Source: Dipylidium caninum
Taxonomy: Eukaryota; Platyhelminthes; Cestoda; Cyclophyllidea; Dipylidiidae
Assembly: GCA_017562135.1 (NCBI GenBank)
Contig: QEYB01000921.1
Location: 1 to 64,000, forward strand
Direction of reading: 5' to 3'
Length of the DNA stretch: 64,000 bases
Below are positions 13,601-26,556 of this stretch, one piece after another (position 1 is the first letter of the stretch; the number at the start of each line of letters is the position of its first letter). Both the position numbers and the translations under genes were made by a program. The notes beneath the pieces were generated by a model, which was given only the letters and a program-made list of their open reading frames with translations, searched no databases and was not told where the DNA came from.

Positions 13601-16140
13601 TTTTCGATTCCTGGCTCCTGGGCGACAGGACGTTGCATTTTGCTTTAGTGCAGGAATCTTGTAGTGGTTGTGAAGAAAAGCCCTTCGCCTTTCCTCGGAC
13701 TTGGGGAACAAATGAATTGTCTGTGGGCAGTGAAACGGCGGGGGCGAGTAAAATTAGTAAAAAACAAGTGACGAGTTTCCCCTCAATCCGCCATGGAAAG
13801 GCGTAATCACAACCTTCGTAGCAAAGGGAAAATACTGAAAATCCAATGTCAATGCGTCCAAAGCTCCCAGACTAGATGCGGATCGAGTCGCCTGCCTTCG
13901 CTAAACTTCAAATCTCGCCGGTTTTGGCGGCAAACAATTGACGGAGCCGCCACGTGTCGGCTAGCCGGGCGAAGAGGATGAGAGGCCGGTAAATATGCCA
14001 TTTAAGTTCCAACGCCTGGTGGGACTCTCTTCGCACTCAGGCTGTTCAGTCAGTTCTGCGGAAGGAGCCGATGGAACTAAAAGTAGAATGAAGGCGACCT
14101 TGGAAGTGCATCGGATGCAGATGCTCGTGGCGATGGACCGCGGTGAGACCAGTCGGGCGACGCTCCCCGTTGTTAAGCCAACGAGGAATTCCCCTCGCCC
14201 GGACGATACAAATGCAAAGTAGCATTAAAAACATAGGCCATTCCACACTCCGCGCAGATTCAGCCTTCCGCTAAGCTTGACAATGTCAGTTTAGATGAAA
14301 AGTTTTATCCGTCTGCGAATTAAGTAGTCTCGTCAATCCTACTTTTTTGCCGAAGACCCTGGCATTATGGAGTCTTCCGAACACTGAGGAGAGGCTAACG
14401 AAAAGGCACTCTTAGAAAAAATGCACGGTCTGATCTTTTTTATTAGCGTTACCAGGTAGGACACTGAAAAAGTCGGATCGAAAATCATGTGAAATTTACT
14501 TCACGTGGAGTACCACCAGGTTGAATGGCGCTACCTCTTATGCAATCAGGGGGAAAAGTTGGATCCCACGGGCTACTTCGCACCGATATGAGCGTCAAAG
14601 TCAATTCTTCTCTCGAAGCCCTTCATCATCGTCCCTCCCTGGTATCTACGAGTGCTGGCCTCCAAGGCTTACCCTCCCACCATCTCCTCCCTCCTCTGCC
14701 TCGACCGCATGTGAGTGACTCTCCACCGTGGATGACTTTATTCATTAGCTGCGGCCAGTCCCAAAACTAGTCGCCTCCGCGCCCATTGGCCCCTCTGCGG
14801 TGTCACTGGCAAAGCCTCGCTCTGCTCCGCGTATCGTCCGTGGCATTGCGCCCAGCCAATGTCCCGTCTGAAATAAGTCCTCGATCCACCAAGTTAACCA
14901 CTGGCTTCACTACTCTGATCACCGCCACTCGCAGCATCAGGGCTACACTCGGCCAAAAATGGTTTTTCCACTTTTCTTCCCCCCCCCCCTCCCCCCCCCC
15001 TTCGTCAAACAATCCTTAAGTGTCAATTCCTCTGTGGAATTCCAACCACCATAGCGAGGAGAGTACAGGAAAGCGAGCAGGAATCTGCATTCTCGGGGCA
15101 GCCCGTTAGCTGCGCCGCTGCCCCGGTGCATCGACCGGCGCACACCCTGGGTGCATCCCGATCGATGGCGCGACGTGCATTATCGATCGGCAAACACACA
15201 CACGCGGGTGTTCGGCCTCACCCACACGGAATGCACACCAAGGCAACTGTGGTCGTGTGCGGAGGCCTCATCCACCATCACTTTCCTACCTGTCATCTGG
15301 CTGTCCACAGCGTCGACGGTGCTGTCACCTCGCGTGGCCCTGAACCAACTCGAAATGACGGCGTCCGGCAGGAGAAGGATGGCCAACGTCTTCCAAACAA
15401 TCCGTCAACTGCGAAGCCACATCCTAGTTAAAGGGTGCTGAGTAGTCAAGTGGTGATCTTAGACGACCGCAAAAGTGCCTTATTCCACTTGTGTGCTTTT
15501 CATGCTCGGGACAAAGCCCCCGCCAGAGGTGGTTCCCCATTGTTCCCTCTTGCGAAGTCGTGTCCCATTATTTCCTGCCCACGTCCCTCCACTCCTCCCC
15601 CCCACTACCCTGCTCGGGGATGATACTCCATTCGTAAGCCCTGGGAACGCTTCACACTTTATGACACTGTGACAAACGAGTCTCCGTAGACCTTCGAGCA
15701 ACAAAGAGAGCCTTGGGAGCTGAACTACCGGAACACATGTCCCGGGGAGTTAGCCACTTAACCGTTGACGACTGGGTCCTCGACACCGAACACCCTCTCC
15801 ATCCTTCCAAAAACACCACAGGCGTCCAGATTTTAGCGTCACAGTCGCCACCGCATCCAGGCGAAATGCGCGGTGAGCCGGCACTATTCACGTACACACA
15901 CGAAGGAACCCGAGTCTCAACCGGGAGCAAAGACACCCATGTCACGGCTTGGACGGGAGAAACACGATTGGCGGACCTACTGCAAACACGGTAGACGTGC
16001 TAGTCCATCTACGCTTACCTTTGCACGAGAAGAGGAGGCCCCCGAAATCCTTAAAATACGCGTCTACATAAAACCCGGTCCCTAGCAGGATTGCGACTGC
16101 CAGCGTAGGTTAAAAACAAGAGGGTGCGTGTGAGTTGATG
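10650..16140. other. Intergenic, HES-A to HES-B; no recognised gene
   Basis: No family is recognised here. Anonymous minus-strand frames at 11536-11727, 11872-12072 and 11155-11433 have protein-like composition. For example, 11872-12072 contains WEKGIQMLLALVDDMPAE followed by an acidic stretch. They have no clear start, partner exon or homologue. A C-rich tract interrupted by one T lies at 14979-15000. The stretch may hold unrecognised exons, but I cannot assign any. Confidence 0.45.
14979..15000. repeat. Poly-C tract
   Basis: Twenty-two bases, all C apart from one T at 14990. Simple-sequence tract. Confidence 0.9.
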
Positions 16141-16215
16141 TAATGCAAATGAGCAAAGGAAGACGACACAACGCCGCGATTGTCGGAAGTCCATTGAAAA
16201 AGACATCCCAAGTTA

Positions 16216-18026
16216 TCAAAGGTAAGGTCGCCAGATATCGGACAAGGATGAATTGCGGGACCGCTTCTCCGATCGCGTCTCTTCCAGCGGCGACGAAAAG
16301 GAGGTGGACGGGGTTGACGATGGGAGGGAAGAGGTCTCCGTCACTCTGCACGACGACGAGGCACTGCGGTCAACAGACAAACCACTGTCCACGCTCTCCC
16401 TCTTCCGTCCACGTGTCGACGAGGAACTCCCACGCTCCACGCAACACGGTGGGGACAGCAACGCAGCACCCGTCAGCGGCGTCGAACTCGCCACTGCTCT
16501 CCGACCACCAACCGGCGTGGACATGGGCGCCAGTGGCGACCGGTTCTCTTTCTCCGCCTCCCCTTCCCAAATCCCGAAGGCGCCCTCAGCCACACCGTCT
16601 CTCGACGAGGAGACTCCTTCCGACCGTCGACGCCGCTGGTCCTCCGCGGCGTCCCGCTTGGACAGGAGACCCAGATGATGCAGTCTCGCCTGCAGCTCGG
16701 GCTCGCTCTTCACGAACTCCGACAGACTCTGGAGGACATTCACGCACTGATTCAGTATATCCGTGATCTCCGTCCTCTGATTTGTCTGCTGTTGTGGCTG
16801 GAAGGCAGTACAGTTACAAAGTCTAAACCGATCTGTCATTACGGTTTGTTTTGGTATGGCAGTCAGGGAATCTTGATGGGCATCTTGGGAATCCGCTCTC
16901 AAAACCCACGAGCCAAGCTCTGACTTTATCAAAATCACAATCAAGAAACAATGACTGCTTTTTTCACGTAGGACGAAAAGTTAACTGGGCCAGTGATATC
17001 GTTGAGAAGGAAAAAGTAAATAAACGGGAGCAAAGATGACCGTCTCCGCGGTGAGAGACTGCGCTTTCGTCTCACCTACAGTTGTGCAGATGTCCCACAC
17101 CTGGTTGGACACAAGTGGGCGAAGCGACGTGACAGGGGAAGGGGAGAAGGACGAGCGGGGAAGGCGGATAAAGGTGGGGGGGGGGGTGCGAATCAGAGCA
17201 TAACTCACCTCTTCACCAACGAGGGAGACCGCGAGACTGTGCAGTGCTGAGAGTTTGTCTGAGATGCAAGCACGCCGACGTCGCTCCATATTTTGTTTTT
17301 TGACCTAGAGACGAGGAGTAAAAGTAATAGAATGGAAGGCAAGTGAGATCGTGTGACTGGTGAGGGCGCGAGATCTACAAGTTGTCTGTAGAATGGCGAA
17401 GAACTTTAAATGGTATACCAGGGGGGGAAGGGGTGAAGTGACATTCGCCTACGGGGAGAGTAAAGGGCAGAGGAGGAGCACCTGGGGCAACGAGGATGTC
17501 CCGTCTTCGACGCGGTCTGGTCTCAGCAAATGCGTCACCTACCTCCCTCACAAAATACGTACTCGCAAATGCATGTGGGGAGGCGGCCGGTACCACGACC
17601 GACTCAATGTCGGGACTCCAGGTGCAAAGGCTTACTCACTCATTGCTACAGTGTCTATCCCTATTCTACGTGGAAATATTGTTAGACCCCCACCTGGACT
17701 AAGAGACGGACACTCACCCTTCGTCTCATTTCCCGATCATCCAATGGGAGGAGCGATCTTCTCCCCCTCCCGACCGCCGAGGAGGACGCCGCCGAGGCGT
17801 CTAGCTTAGGCGCAATAGTGGCGACCAGGGACTGAGGATTTGGGCGTTTGGGGCTAGATAGATCCACAACGATTGGTTCGACAGGAGCTGGGGCAGTATT
17901 CAGTGGTATGAGATAGACCGGTCGATACGAATGATGATGGTGATGAGGGTTCCGTTGTGACGGCATCGACACGCGTGGCGGAGGAATGCCAGCAGGAGCG
18001 GGCAACAAGCGGCGGCCGGAATTCAT
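16216..18026 (-). CDS. HES-B: bHLH HES-like transcription factor, 328 aa
   Basis: Three exons: 17718-18026 (309 nt), 17209-17304 (96 nt) and 16216-16797 (582 nt). All junctions are phase 0, with donors GTGAGT and acceptors CTAG and CCAG. The ATG at 18026 is the first in frame after the CCAAT cluster. Exon 1 encodes a proline/histidine-rich N-terminus with YRPVYLIPL and VVDLSSPKRP, ending in DDREMRRR. Exon 2 gives the basic region and helix 1 (VKKQNMERRRRACISDKL). Exon 3 gives a glutamine-rich loop, helix 2 (RTEITDILNQCVNVLQSL), then a Ser-rich tail with EKEN, SVDSGLS and the end DIWRPYL. The expected role is a DNA-binding repressor that recruits Groucho/TLE through the C-terminal WRPY. No canonical Orange domain is seen; PELQARLHHL after helix 2 resembles only its end. 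Exon 3 is nearly identical to that of HES-C although the rest of the gene is not. Confidence 0.85.
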
Positions 18027-18083
18027 TTGGACGGCCTGATTCCTGTACTACGTTCATAAATGAGACTGCAATGGGCTCACGTA

Positions 18084-18168
18084 ATTGGCTGATGCACAAC
18101 CAATCAACTACCAGCTTCGTGTCGATCCCTCGTTTTAACCAATGAAATTGCTCAGCCGTGCGTATTGG
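18084..18168 (-). promoter_or_regulatory. CCAAT-box cluster upstream of HES-B
   Basis: Four boxes lie 58 to 142 bp upstream of the ATG: ATTGG at 18084 and 18164, CCAAT at 18100 and 18139. Number and distance match the clusters at HES-A and HES-C, which suggests a promoter inherited by duplication. NF-Y binding is inferred. Confidence 0.6.
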
Positions 18169-18199
18169 TCACCTTTGGCACGGCTAGTGGAGTGATGAT

Positions 18200-21100
18200 T
18201 TGGCGACCGCGTCTGTCCACCCCTCATGTGGGTTGTCAGGGTGTTTTTCCTGGCGTCTTGGCGTGCAAGGCGTGGTGGTGGGGGGAGGAGGGAGGGGGAG
18301 AGCTTTCCTTGAAAAGGGTGAAGTCTATGTGGTTTGTGCTATCTAAACTGAGACCTCTCAGAAATTTGAGCCTTAGTATTATCATGTTTTGAGGCCCAAT
18401 GCGCATTCTGTAAGATTTGTGTCACCGAGCATTTTTATTCACTCACACTCACGTGTTCTGCAACCCCTTGTGAATGGGTGGCCATCATTATAGGGGCACT
18501 TGACAAGGTGACTGGACTCTCTGCGCCTCCGTTTGACGTCACAGGGGACGTCGCAGGATGGTGTGGGCCACTATCGAGCACCCGCGAAGCGACTGGATTC
18601 CCCGCTTATTTCCTAGTCCTCCGTCAGAGTGACACCCAGTGCTTCCCCCTCGAGTGACGGCATAACCCGTCGCGAAGGGGCGCCATTATCGATATCCCAT
18701 GTTCCCACATGCCCAAGTGTGAATCGATTAACCCGCCCGGTGCCCGTGGGATCGCCCGGGAATTCCCGATCGGGAACAAGATCTCCGTTGCTAGGTCAAT
18801 AGCTCGTGTTCCACCTTGGATACTGTGGGATACCTTTCAGACGTTGGGCATGTTCGGGTGCGAGTCCGGCTAACTGGATCATCCCGCCCTGTTCATCCAG
18901 GCGCGTAGGGCTCGGGCAAGCAGTCATGAGCGCTCTTGATAGCCCCAACAACTTCATCTTGTGTGTTTGTTTGGCGGTGTTTGAGATTGTTAATGCGAAG
19001 GATTTTGGCCTGCTCACTTGCTAAAGTGTCAATCGACGGCGTGAGGAGAGAGTGAGCATTTAACACAATTAGTTACCGGGCTACAATAATTTGGGTTGGA
19101 TAAGTTTTGCCATCTCTAATTATTACTAAACAAATGAAATGAAAGAGCCACTCTGCGGAAGTCCAAATCAGACATTTGAATGAACACGGGTTTAACTATT
19201 TATCTTGGGGGCCAATGGTTTCTACTCTTTTTTAAAATAGCCCCTTGATTATTTGGGGCTGGGACACTCTCCTTTGCTCTCATCATCCACTCCAACGTCC
19301 CGTGTCGTCTGATGGAAAACTTAAAGACCTGGCCACCGGAGTAGGCCATGGCGGTGAGTGAACAGTGGGCAGTGACGAACCCTGACGGTCTAACATCTGA
19401 ACCGGGCAAATGTCATGCCAATTTATACTTCTCCGTTACATGATTGAGACTTTGTCTTAAGCTGTCATTCGATTTGGGCTGGTTTGTGGGCAGCAGCCGT
19501 CTGGAAAATATTATTTAAGTGCTACTATTTCTTGCATGCTACTGCTCCAATTTGTAGCATCGAAAGATTGGTGATTGTACGGCCTCCTCTCATGCTGCAA
19601 CACCTTTACCCTTGGAACGGAGTAAACTTCCTTTCCGCAGTTTATATTCTCCCCACTTTCACTCGAAGCTGGGCCCTTCAGGCAACTCGAAGGACACAAG
19701 CTTCCTCTGTGCCCTGAACCACGGACCCGGATTGTCTCTGATGCTCTGGGGAAAGCAAATCTACATACAAAAGTTGTCCGAATTTGTTTGCTTGTTTAGT
19801 CCCGTTCATCTGTCCACCAAAATAGCAAATTTTGGCCCCCTTAAATAATCAAAGACATTCACTCATTAGGAAACCGGATTCCAGCAGTTTCGAGCCTCTC
19901 CACTTACATTAAATCTTCTCTATGCCCGCCTATTCTCTGCTCTGTTAAAAAGTCACGTCCAAATGAAGAGGGACTCGACTTATTTGGACGAGAAACCAAA
20001 CCACTTAGGGGTGAGTCTTAGCGGACACTCCCCCACGCCCTGTTCAGTTTCGAAAAGGCCATGGCAGATGATCTTCTCTCCTCACCCTACACAGACCCCT
20101 GCGTTCAAGCGTATAAAACCTTCTTTTTAAGAGAGAAGTGCGTCTGGAATTCTCTCAATTTCGCCATTGTCGTATACCGACTTTCAGTCACAGACGCGCT
20201 GTTCCCTCATGGGATGGCCGTACCTTCCGGTAGTCGAGGGACAGTTTGATTCGCGGAGGGCAGCCTTTCAAAAGCGGTCCATGAAACAGGAGGAAGGGGA
20301 GATCTTCGTCAGTCAAATGATGTAGAGATGGATCTCAGGGTGAGGCAAGTCGAAAGTGGTTATAACGTCAGACACCACCTATTCATTTCGGTAGCCTGGA
20401 AATCCAACCTGGACCTTCTAAGTGCGTTATCTCTTCTTCTCCCTGGCATCTTTCACTTCAGCAGGCGTGGAACGAACCCAATGGGGCAATCACCACAAAG
20501 ACATAGGCTTGGTGACATGTTCATCTGCTCCACTTTACTTTGGTGACACTCGAAAAATGAATTGTCTGCACAGACATGAGTCGGTGGCCACCGTCACCGA
20601 TAAGTGACCGGTGCGCATCATCCCGAGGCAAGGCGAACCCCCGGAATCTGCACTTGCGTCGGTGGCGGTTAAGACAAAGATGGGGATCGCGATGAGAGGG
20701 GAGCCGGCGACGCGCCTATTGACAGCGCAGATCACCGCGGGACCGTCGGAGCGTCCGACTGCCCGCCCGCTCGCCCTCTCTCCCACACCCCATTGCCCAT
20801 GACTCAGCCCACCGCCATACATCACCCAACTTTATAAAACTGCCCGCGCTATCACGTTTCAACAAGGGCCCCAACAATAAATCTCGGAGCGAATATTCGC
20901 CTCACAGCACGCTGACAGTGGTGTCACTGGCGCTGGCACAGGTTGATGTTGCTGCCATCAATCTGCGGCCCGAGCACTCCGCGGATGCATACCCGACGGG
21001 GCATGGAGACGTAACACAATCGGATGCGCGCATCAACCGGGCGTCGTACTGCCAAAGTGAGTGTGACCCGCGTGTAAACCGCCACGGGGGGTGGGCAACA

Positions 21101-21440
21101 TCGCATACCCCTCCCACCTTCGGCGCGGAAAGAGTAGGACGAATGGGACAGAGCCAGTGGTGAGCAGAAAAGGCACGGTGGGAGTCCAGTCGCGTCGGTA
21201 CTCCCACCGTCCCCTCCACGCTTGGCCGCCCCCCTGAGAAGTGGCCGAAATGTTTAAGAGAAAACAATTAGGTGATGACGTGGCGTCAGGGGGTGACAAC
21301 GTCATCTCATAATTCATTCTGGTGCCCAAAATAGGGCAGTAGTCTTCGCTCGTTCACTGTACACAGAGGGGAAGAGCTGCGAAGCGGAAAAATCCACATT
21401 ATTACAGGCAAACAGTACAGAAGCTCTACAGGTGGTCAAG
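18200..21440. other. Intergenic, HES-B to HES-C; no recognised gene
   Basis: Several short ORFs are present, none recognised and none with convincing splice support. I see no mobile element or RNA gene. Confidence 0.5.
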
Positions 21441-21489
21441 AAGTAAGCCAACTGTCAGGGAAAAGGCACGAGGACCACGTCATTATTGT

Positions 21490-23082
21490 TCAATCGCGGT
21501 AAGGCCGCCAGATATCGGACAAGGATGAATTGCGGGACCGCTTCTCCGAGCGCGTCTCTTCCAGCGGCGACGAAAAGGAGGTGGACGGGGTTGACGATGG
21601 GAGGGAAGAGGTCTCCGTCACTCTGCACGACGACGAGGCACTGCGGTCAACAGACAAACCACTGTCCACGCTCTCCCTCTTCCGTCCACGTGTCGACGAG
21701 GAACTCCCACGCTCCACGCAACACGGTGGGGACAGCAACGCAGCACCCGTCAGCGGCGTCGAACTCGCCACTGCTCTCCGACCACCAACCGGCGTGGACA
21801 TGGGCGCCAGTGGCGACCGGTTCTCTTTCTCCGCCTCCCCTTCCCAAATCCCGAAGGCGCCCTCAGCCACACCGTCTCTCGACGAGGAGACTCCTTCCGA
21901 CCGTCGACGCCGCTGGTCCTCCGCGGCGTCCCGCTTGGACAGGAGACCCAGATGATGCAGTCTCGCCTGCAGCTCGGGCTCGCTCTTCACGAACTCCGAC
22001 AGACTCTGGAGGACATTCACGCACTGATTCAGTATATCCGTGATCTCCGTCCTCTGATTTGTCTGCTGTTGCTGGGGCTAAAAGCAAAGACAAACCCAAA
22101 TAACTGAGTGCTTCCCCTACACAAACCCTTCACACTTCTGTTTGATGTCTACCTAAAACAGGCTATCGAAGATGAGCTCTTTTCAAGCCAACTCCAATGC
22201 GATTTACTTAGCTGCACATCGTTTATTTCTGAGATTCCAGTCGACAATACTGAACCGAGCGGATTCAACGCCAAGCAGACGCACAAGGTCTCGGAACAAA
22301 TACGGGGGTTTGATGGTCAAAGGTAAGGGTGAGCATTCCTCGCCCCATCTGGATGACCGTTTTTAGATGCAGCTGTGGATGACACTGCATAGACTACCTC
22401 GCAATAGAAAAAAACTCACATTTCCGCCAACGATGGTGACGGCAAGGTTGTGAAGTGCCGATAATTTGCCCGAAATACAAGCCCGACGACGGCGTTCCAT
22501 GTTCTGCTTTTTTATCTAAGCGAAAAAAACATAAAGAATAAACTCGGCTCCCAAAAAAGTGAAGGAAAAGGGAGATACTCCTGACATAGTTAAGTATGGT
22601 ACTGTATAAAAGGCGCCGCTGCGGCAACGAAGGATCAGGGACCCTTCTTGTTCAATCTTTTCCACCACGGGCGTTTGACCACACAAACTCTACATTTCTA
22701 GATTGCACTGGCTTTTGACAAGTTCATTTCATTCAGGCCTCTCAACGATTTATGAAGCGACCACAGCGATAATAAGCGGTTTCTCTTCGTTCCCCTTTAC
22801 TGAATGAATACGGTAACTCACTTTCCTTTTCACTTCTCGATCATCCGACGGAGAAATCAGTCGTCCTCTGCCAACTTTAGTGGAAGTAACTCGAACATTA
22901 GATGGACGCAAAGTTGACTGTGCGTAGTTGAAGGGGTCGATAATGACTGGTTTGGGGGAAGACTGAGCAGTTTCAACAGACATACCGCACGCCTGTTGGA
23001 GGGATTGACGTTGTCGATCTTGCTGCCGCGACGAAATTGGACGACCTGAAGGAGAACACCAACCACGACGACCAAAAGCCAT
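21490..23082 (-). CDS. HES-C: bHLH HES-like transcription factor, 314 aa
   Basis: Three phase-0 exons: 22822-23082 (261 nt), 22420-22515 (96 nt) and 21490-22077 (588 nt). Donors are GTGAGT; acceptors are CTTAG and TTTTAG. The ATG at 23082 begins MAFGRRGW. Exon 1 ends KVGRGRLISPSDDREVKRK, matching the HES-B pattern but otherwise diverged. Exon 2 reads IKKQNMERRRRACISGKL and continues into helix 1. Exon 3 starts PQQQQTNQRTEITDIL and ends DIWRPYRD. The last exon is co-linear with HES-B at a fixed offset of 5277 nt for 574 bp, with two mismatches seen (B 16228 against C 21505; B 16273 against C 21550). Exons 1 and 2 and the introns are clearly diverged. Function is as for HES-B: a presumed sequence-specific repressor. 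Ortholog assignment within HES is not attempted. Confidence 0.85.
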
Positions 23083-23155
23083 GTCGGGACAGTTACGTGT
23101 CTCATGCACGGACTGACGTATGGCAGTGTTTGCCCTTATGACCCAAACGCAAATT

Positions 23156-23257
23156 ATTGGTTTACTCTCAACCAATCAACGACGCGCACCCCCAAAGTCA
23201 AAGTAACCAATTAGGATGCCGCAATGCGTATGTGGCCTCTGCCGTGTGCCAACCAAT
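23156..23257 (-). promoter_or_regulatory. CCAAT-box cluster upstream of HES-C
   Basis: ATTGG at 23156 and CCAAT at 23172, 23207 and 23253, which is 74 to 175 bp upstream of the ATG. Arrangement is as in HES-A and HES-B. NF-Y is the inferred factor. Confidence 0.6.
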
Positions 23258-25305
23258 GCGGTGGCACGTTTTAGTATTGGCATGGCAAAATCCCCTTGTG
23301 AGTCGCGTGTGACACTCTCAAGACCTGAGGAAAGACTACTGATAAATCTGCTTGACTCGGATTCCACACTGAATCTTGCCTTGCGAGAGAGGGAGACTAC
23401 CTAAAACTATACCAATGCAACTAAGAGTGACATCGTTGAAATAGGCTTAGAGATTTTACAATTTGAATAGTTATCAACATTTACTAAAATAAAGGTAAAG
23501 GACAGCTATCCTTGGGCGGGGGGGGGCTTTCGTTAGCCTTTATGCTGGAAGTTTGCTAACATTTAAAAGTAAATCACTTCCTACCTCTATAAATGTTATA
23601 ACTTGGGCCTAATGAGATTGTCCGCATAAATTCTCGACGCACGGAGGCACCCCGACCTCATACTCCGGTACCGAGAGGTCCCACTTTCCGTTGCTAGGAC
23701 AGTAACCCGCCTGTGTGGCGGGTACTGGCTAATTGGGCCGTTTCAGCTTGTTTACCCAAACGGGGGTTGCGGTTGTCAACCTGATTTCTCTGGATCATGC
23801 GATAATTTGCTTATCCACGGGGCGTCATCACATAACTCTCTAAAGCTTATATTAGAGACCACAGATTGGGTGTAGGGCGCAAAAAGTGTTCTTCAATTAA
23901 ACTCGAAAAAACACATAAATCACTACTGGTCGTAGAAAAAGGTGTACTGGGGTCGGCGACACAAAAATTGGCGAAAAAGCTGAACGAGTTGGAGTTGGTT
24001 TGCGATTCCTCAGGTGATCCAACCTCCACTCACTCATGGCATATCCACTCGTCCAGGCATTTCAATTTGACCGAACGACCATTACTCGTTGAAAAACTCA
24101 TTAATCACTTTTGTCCTGTCATTGAAGAGATGAGTAACTTGACCTCCTCCCGTCCCCTCCTCCCTGGAAGGAAAGGGCGCCTCTGTACATGGAAAGGCGC
24201 ATTATAACAACTGTTTTGGGAAATGAGATGAGATGGCCTTTAGTTCATGGGTCTGAACTGTTTCAACTATCCGCTAAGTCCCTCGTCCTTCTCGAGAATG
24301 ACTTCGCGGTTTGTTCGAATGCCAAAGATGAAGGTGTTTTTCGGTCAACCTATCGTACAGAGGGTCGGTTAGCCAAAATCGCTTGATTAAAACAGGCGAT
24401 AAGTCTGCAAGTGGGCGGATCACAAGGCGACTGAGGGCAGAATAAAACGCCATTCCGTTTAAATTGGCCTCATTAAGTTGAATGAAAGAGGGGAGCGCTA
24501 AATAATTGTCCGATAGACTAAGTAAATAAAAAAACTCAAGTCTGCGTGAAGAAGCCATTCGTCCAAAATCAAAGCCGACCAGTCCGTCTAACGGCCATGG
24601 CTCGGTCGGGGCCCTAAATAGTGTTGACGCCTCATGCGTCAGTATTTAATCTCCCTCGGCCCATGTCTTCCAGCGCCCCTTCCAACCCCACAAACTTGCA
24701 TCTATCATTCCTATCTAAGATATGCTTCTCCTTCGAGGCGACGGTGCACGTGCGCACTGCCGAGGTGGTGACAACGAAACAAGTGTATCCCCATTTCATC
24801 GAGTGGACTCCCGGTCTGTGTCGCGGCGACAAGGTGGTCGGTGACTCGGCCACCTTCAGGTCATCGGCCCCTCCCCCACCCCCCCCCTTCAAGGGACGGG
24901 AGAGGCAACTCAGACGTTTGTCATCAAACCTCACCACTTCTTGACGAGAGACGATTTCACCGAATCCCCACTGCGGCGCCTTCTTGTTGGGGGGTGTCGA
25001 GTGTGGGGGTTAAACTACACAGGTGCGTGAGGTGATTCAAATGGTGAGAGATGCCTCATTTTGTAGACATAAATTTTGCGGAGGGAAAACCCTTCGTCTA
25101 GACTCATCATCAGCCTTCCCTCCGAGGGCCCGTGCACACACGCACCTCCCTCGCCCTCGTTGTGGGCACTGCCTTCCACAAAGTTCCCTGATAAACAATC
25201 GCCGCTCCCCCCGCTCCGCTCCGCCTCGCTCCGCCCCACCTCGCCTCGCCCCCCCCCTCTGCTCCACTGCCCCGTCGCCGCCTTCATTAGGCCCGTTATC
25301 ACGCT

Positions 25306-25324
25306 ACACACACACACACACACA
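25306..25324. repeat. CA dinucleotide microsatellite
   Basis: About nine CA units without interruption. Confidence 0.9.
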
Positions 25325-26512
25325 TCCCACAGGCCTCCTGCCTGTGTGTCGTGACAGCTCGTAAATTAGCGGTGAGCCCGAAACCACACAGAAGCGGTCA
25401 GTTGCTTTTTTTTAACAGCTCGCCGCTATCAACATGGACATGTTTAAACTAGCGCATACGTAAGCTGTCTCGAGTACAGTGGAGCCATGAATGATAAATG
25501 AGGAATGAAATTAGTCGGTTATGCGTTAGTATTGGTGTTTTTATTTCTCGAAATGTGACTTTCCTCCGGGAAAAGTACCTTTTGGGAGGAGAGAATACTG
25601 GAGTGCCGAAACTTTGAGATAACAATGCATTTGAAATATAAAAAGGAGCCATTTTGGTGCACGAAGTCGTGGTTGTCGTGATCCCTTCCTACACGCCAAA
25701 CCGCCACCTCGTCTATCGCCAGTTTAAAATTCGCAACAACTTACTGTTCCACTTTATAGCCCTTCTCGAAGTCGGTACGTGAAAGGTGGAGGGATTTTCA
25801 AGGGTCTGGAGAGCCTGTTGGCGCAGGTGGACGGTTCAGAGAGGCGTGGAGGAGGCGAACAGCTGCGCCAAAGTGGCGGTGGTGGTGGTGGTGATGATGT
25901 GGGGGAGGGTGGAGTGGAGGGGTGGCGGACGAGACGACAGTTGCGACATCGTGACGGGTTGTATCAGAGGCCTTGCCAAGTTGCGCCACCTGCGTGATCG
26001 TCAGCATGACAGCTCCGCAGCTCCGAGTCTGCGTGCTGTGGTTGGCCGACAAGTGGCGCCCGCCTCGCCTCGCCCCACCCACCCCGCCCCGCCCCGGCCC
26101 TCTGCCCCCTCGCCGCCGATCTCTCTCCGCGTCGGATCCGACTGAAGTTGACATGAAGAACGAGCTCGGGATTTTCCCCCTGAATAAACTCGCTAGAAAT
26201 TGTTAAGACGTCGACTCCGCTTAAACCTCGGGGAGGCATTAAACGATGCCTCAGGATACCAAAATTTGCCTCAACCGAGGTCGGACAGATAAAGTCAGAG
26301 CAGCGCGCTAGGACCGAAATCGGCTACAGTTTGTGTTGTAAGAGGCGGCATATAATGCAAAAGCCCACAAGTTGGGGTGTTTAACAGTAGCCACGGTAGT
26401 TCGTGCTTTGAAGTGGTTCACTTCACAATTAATGTTCCTTAAATGTCATTTCCCATCGTCCCCTCCACTGGGGGTGCGTGTGCGTATGTCCGAGTATATT
26501 TAAAGCGGTGCA

Positions 26513-26556
26513 GACCCACCCACCCACCGACCGACCGACCCACCGACCGACCGACT
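26513..26556. repeat. CACC/GACC tetranucleotide repeat
   Basis: Imperfect array of CACC and GACC units, related in sequence to the GGAC array at 7256-7282 when read on the opposite strand. Confidence 0.85.

Noticed and set aside
16143..16766. Long plus-strand ORF antisense to HES-B exon 3 (and its copy at 21486-22043)
   Set aside because: It is a shadow of the GC-rich minus-strand exon; it is duplicated only because exon 3 is. It has no splice or start support of its own.
16798..16944. Extension of the HES-B exon 3 frame upstream to an ATG at 16944
   Set aside because: A CCAG acceptor at 16797 matches the equivalent acceptors in A and C, and the upstream part has no similarity to the other units. 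It is intron.
18796..19024. Paired ORFs on both strands
   Set aside because: There is no motif, no splice support, and the ORFs overlap antisense to one another.
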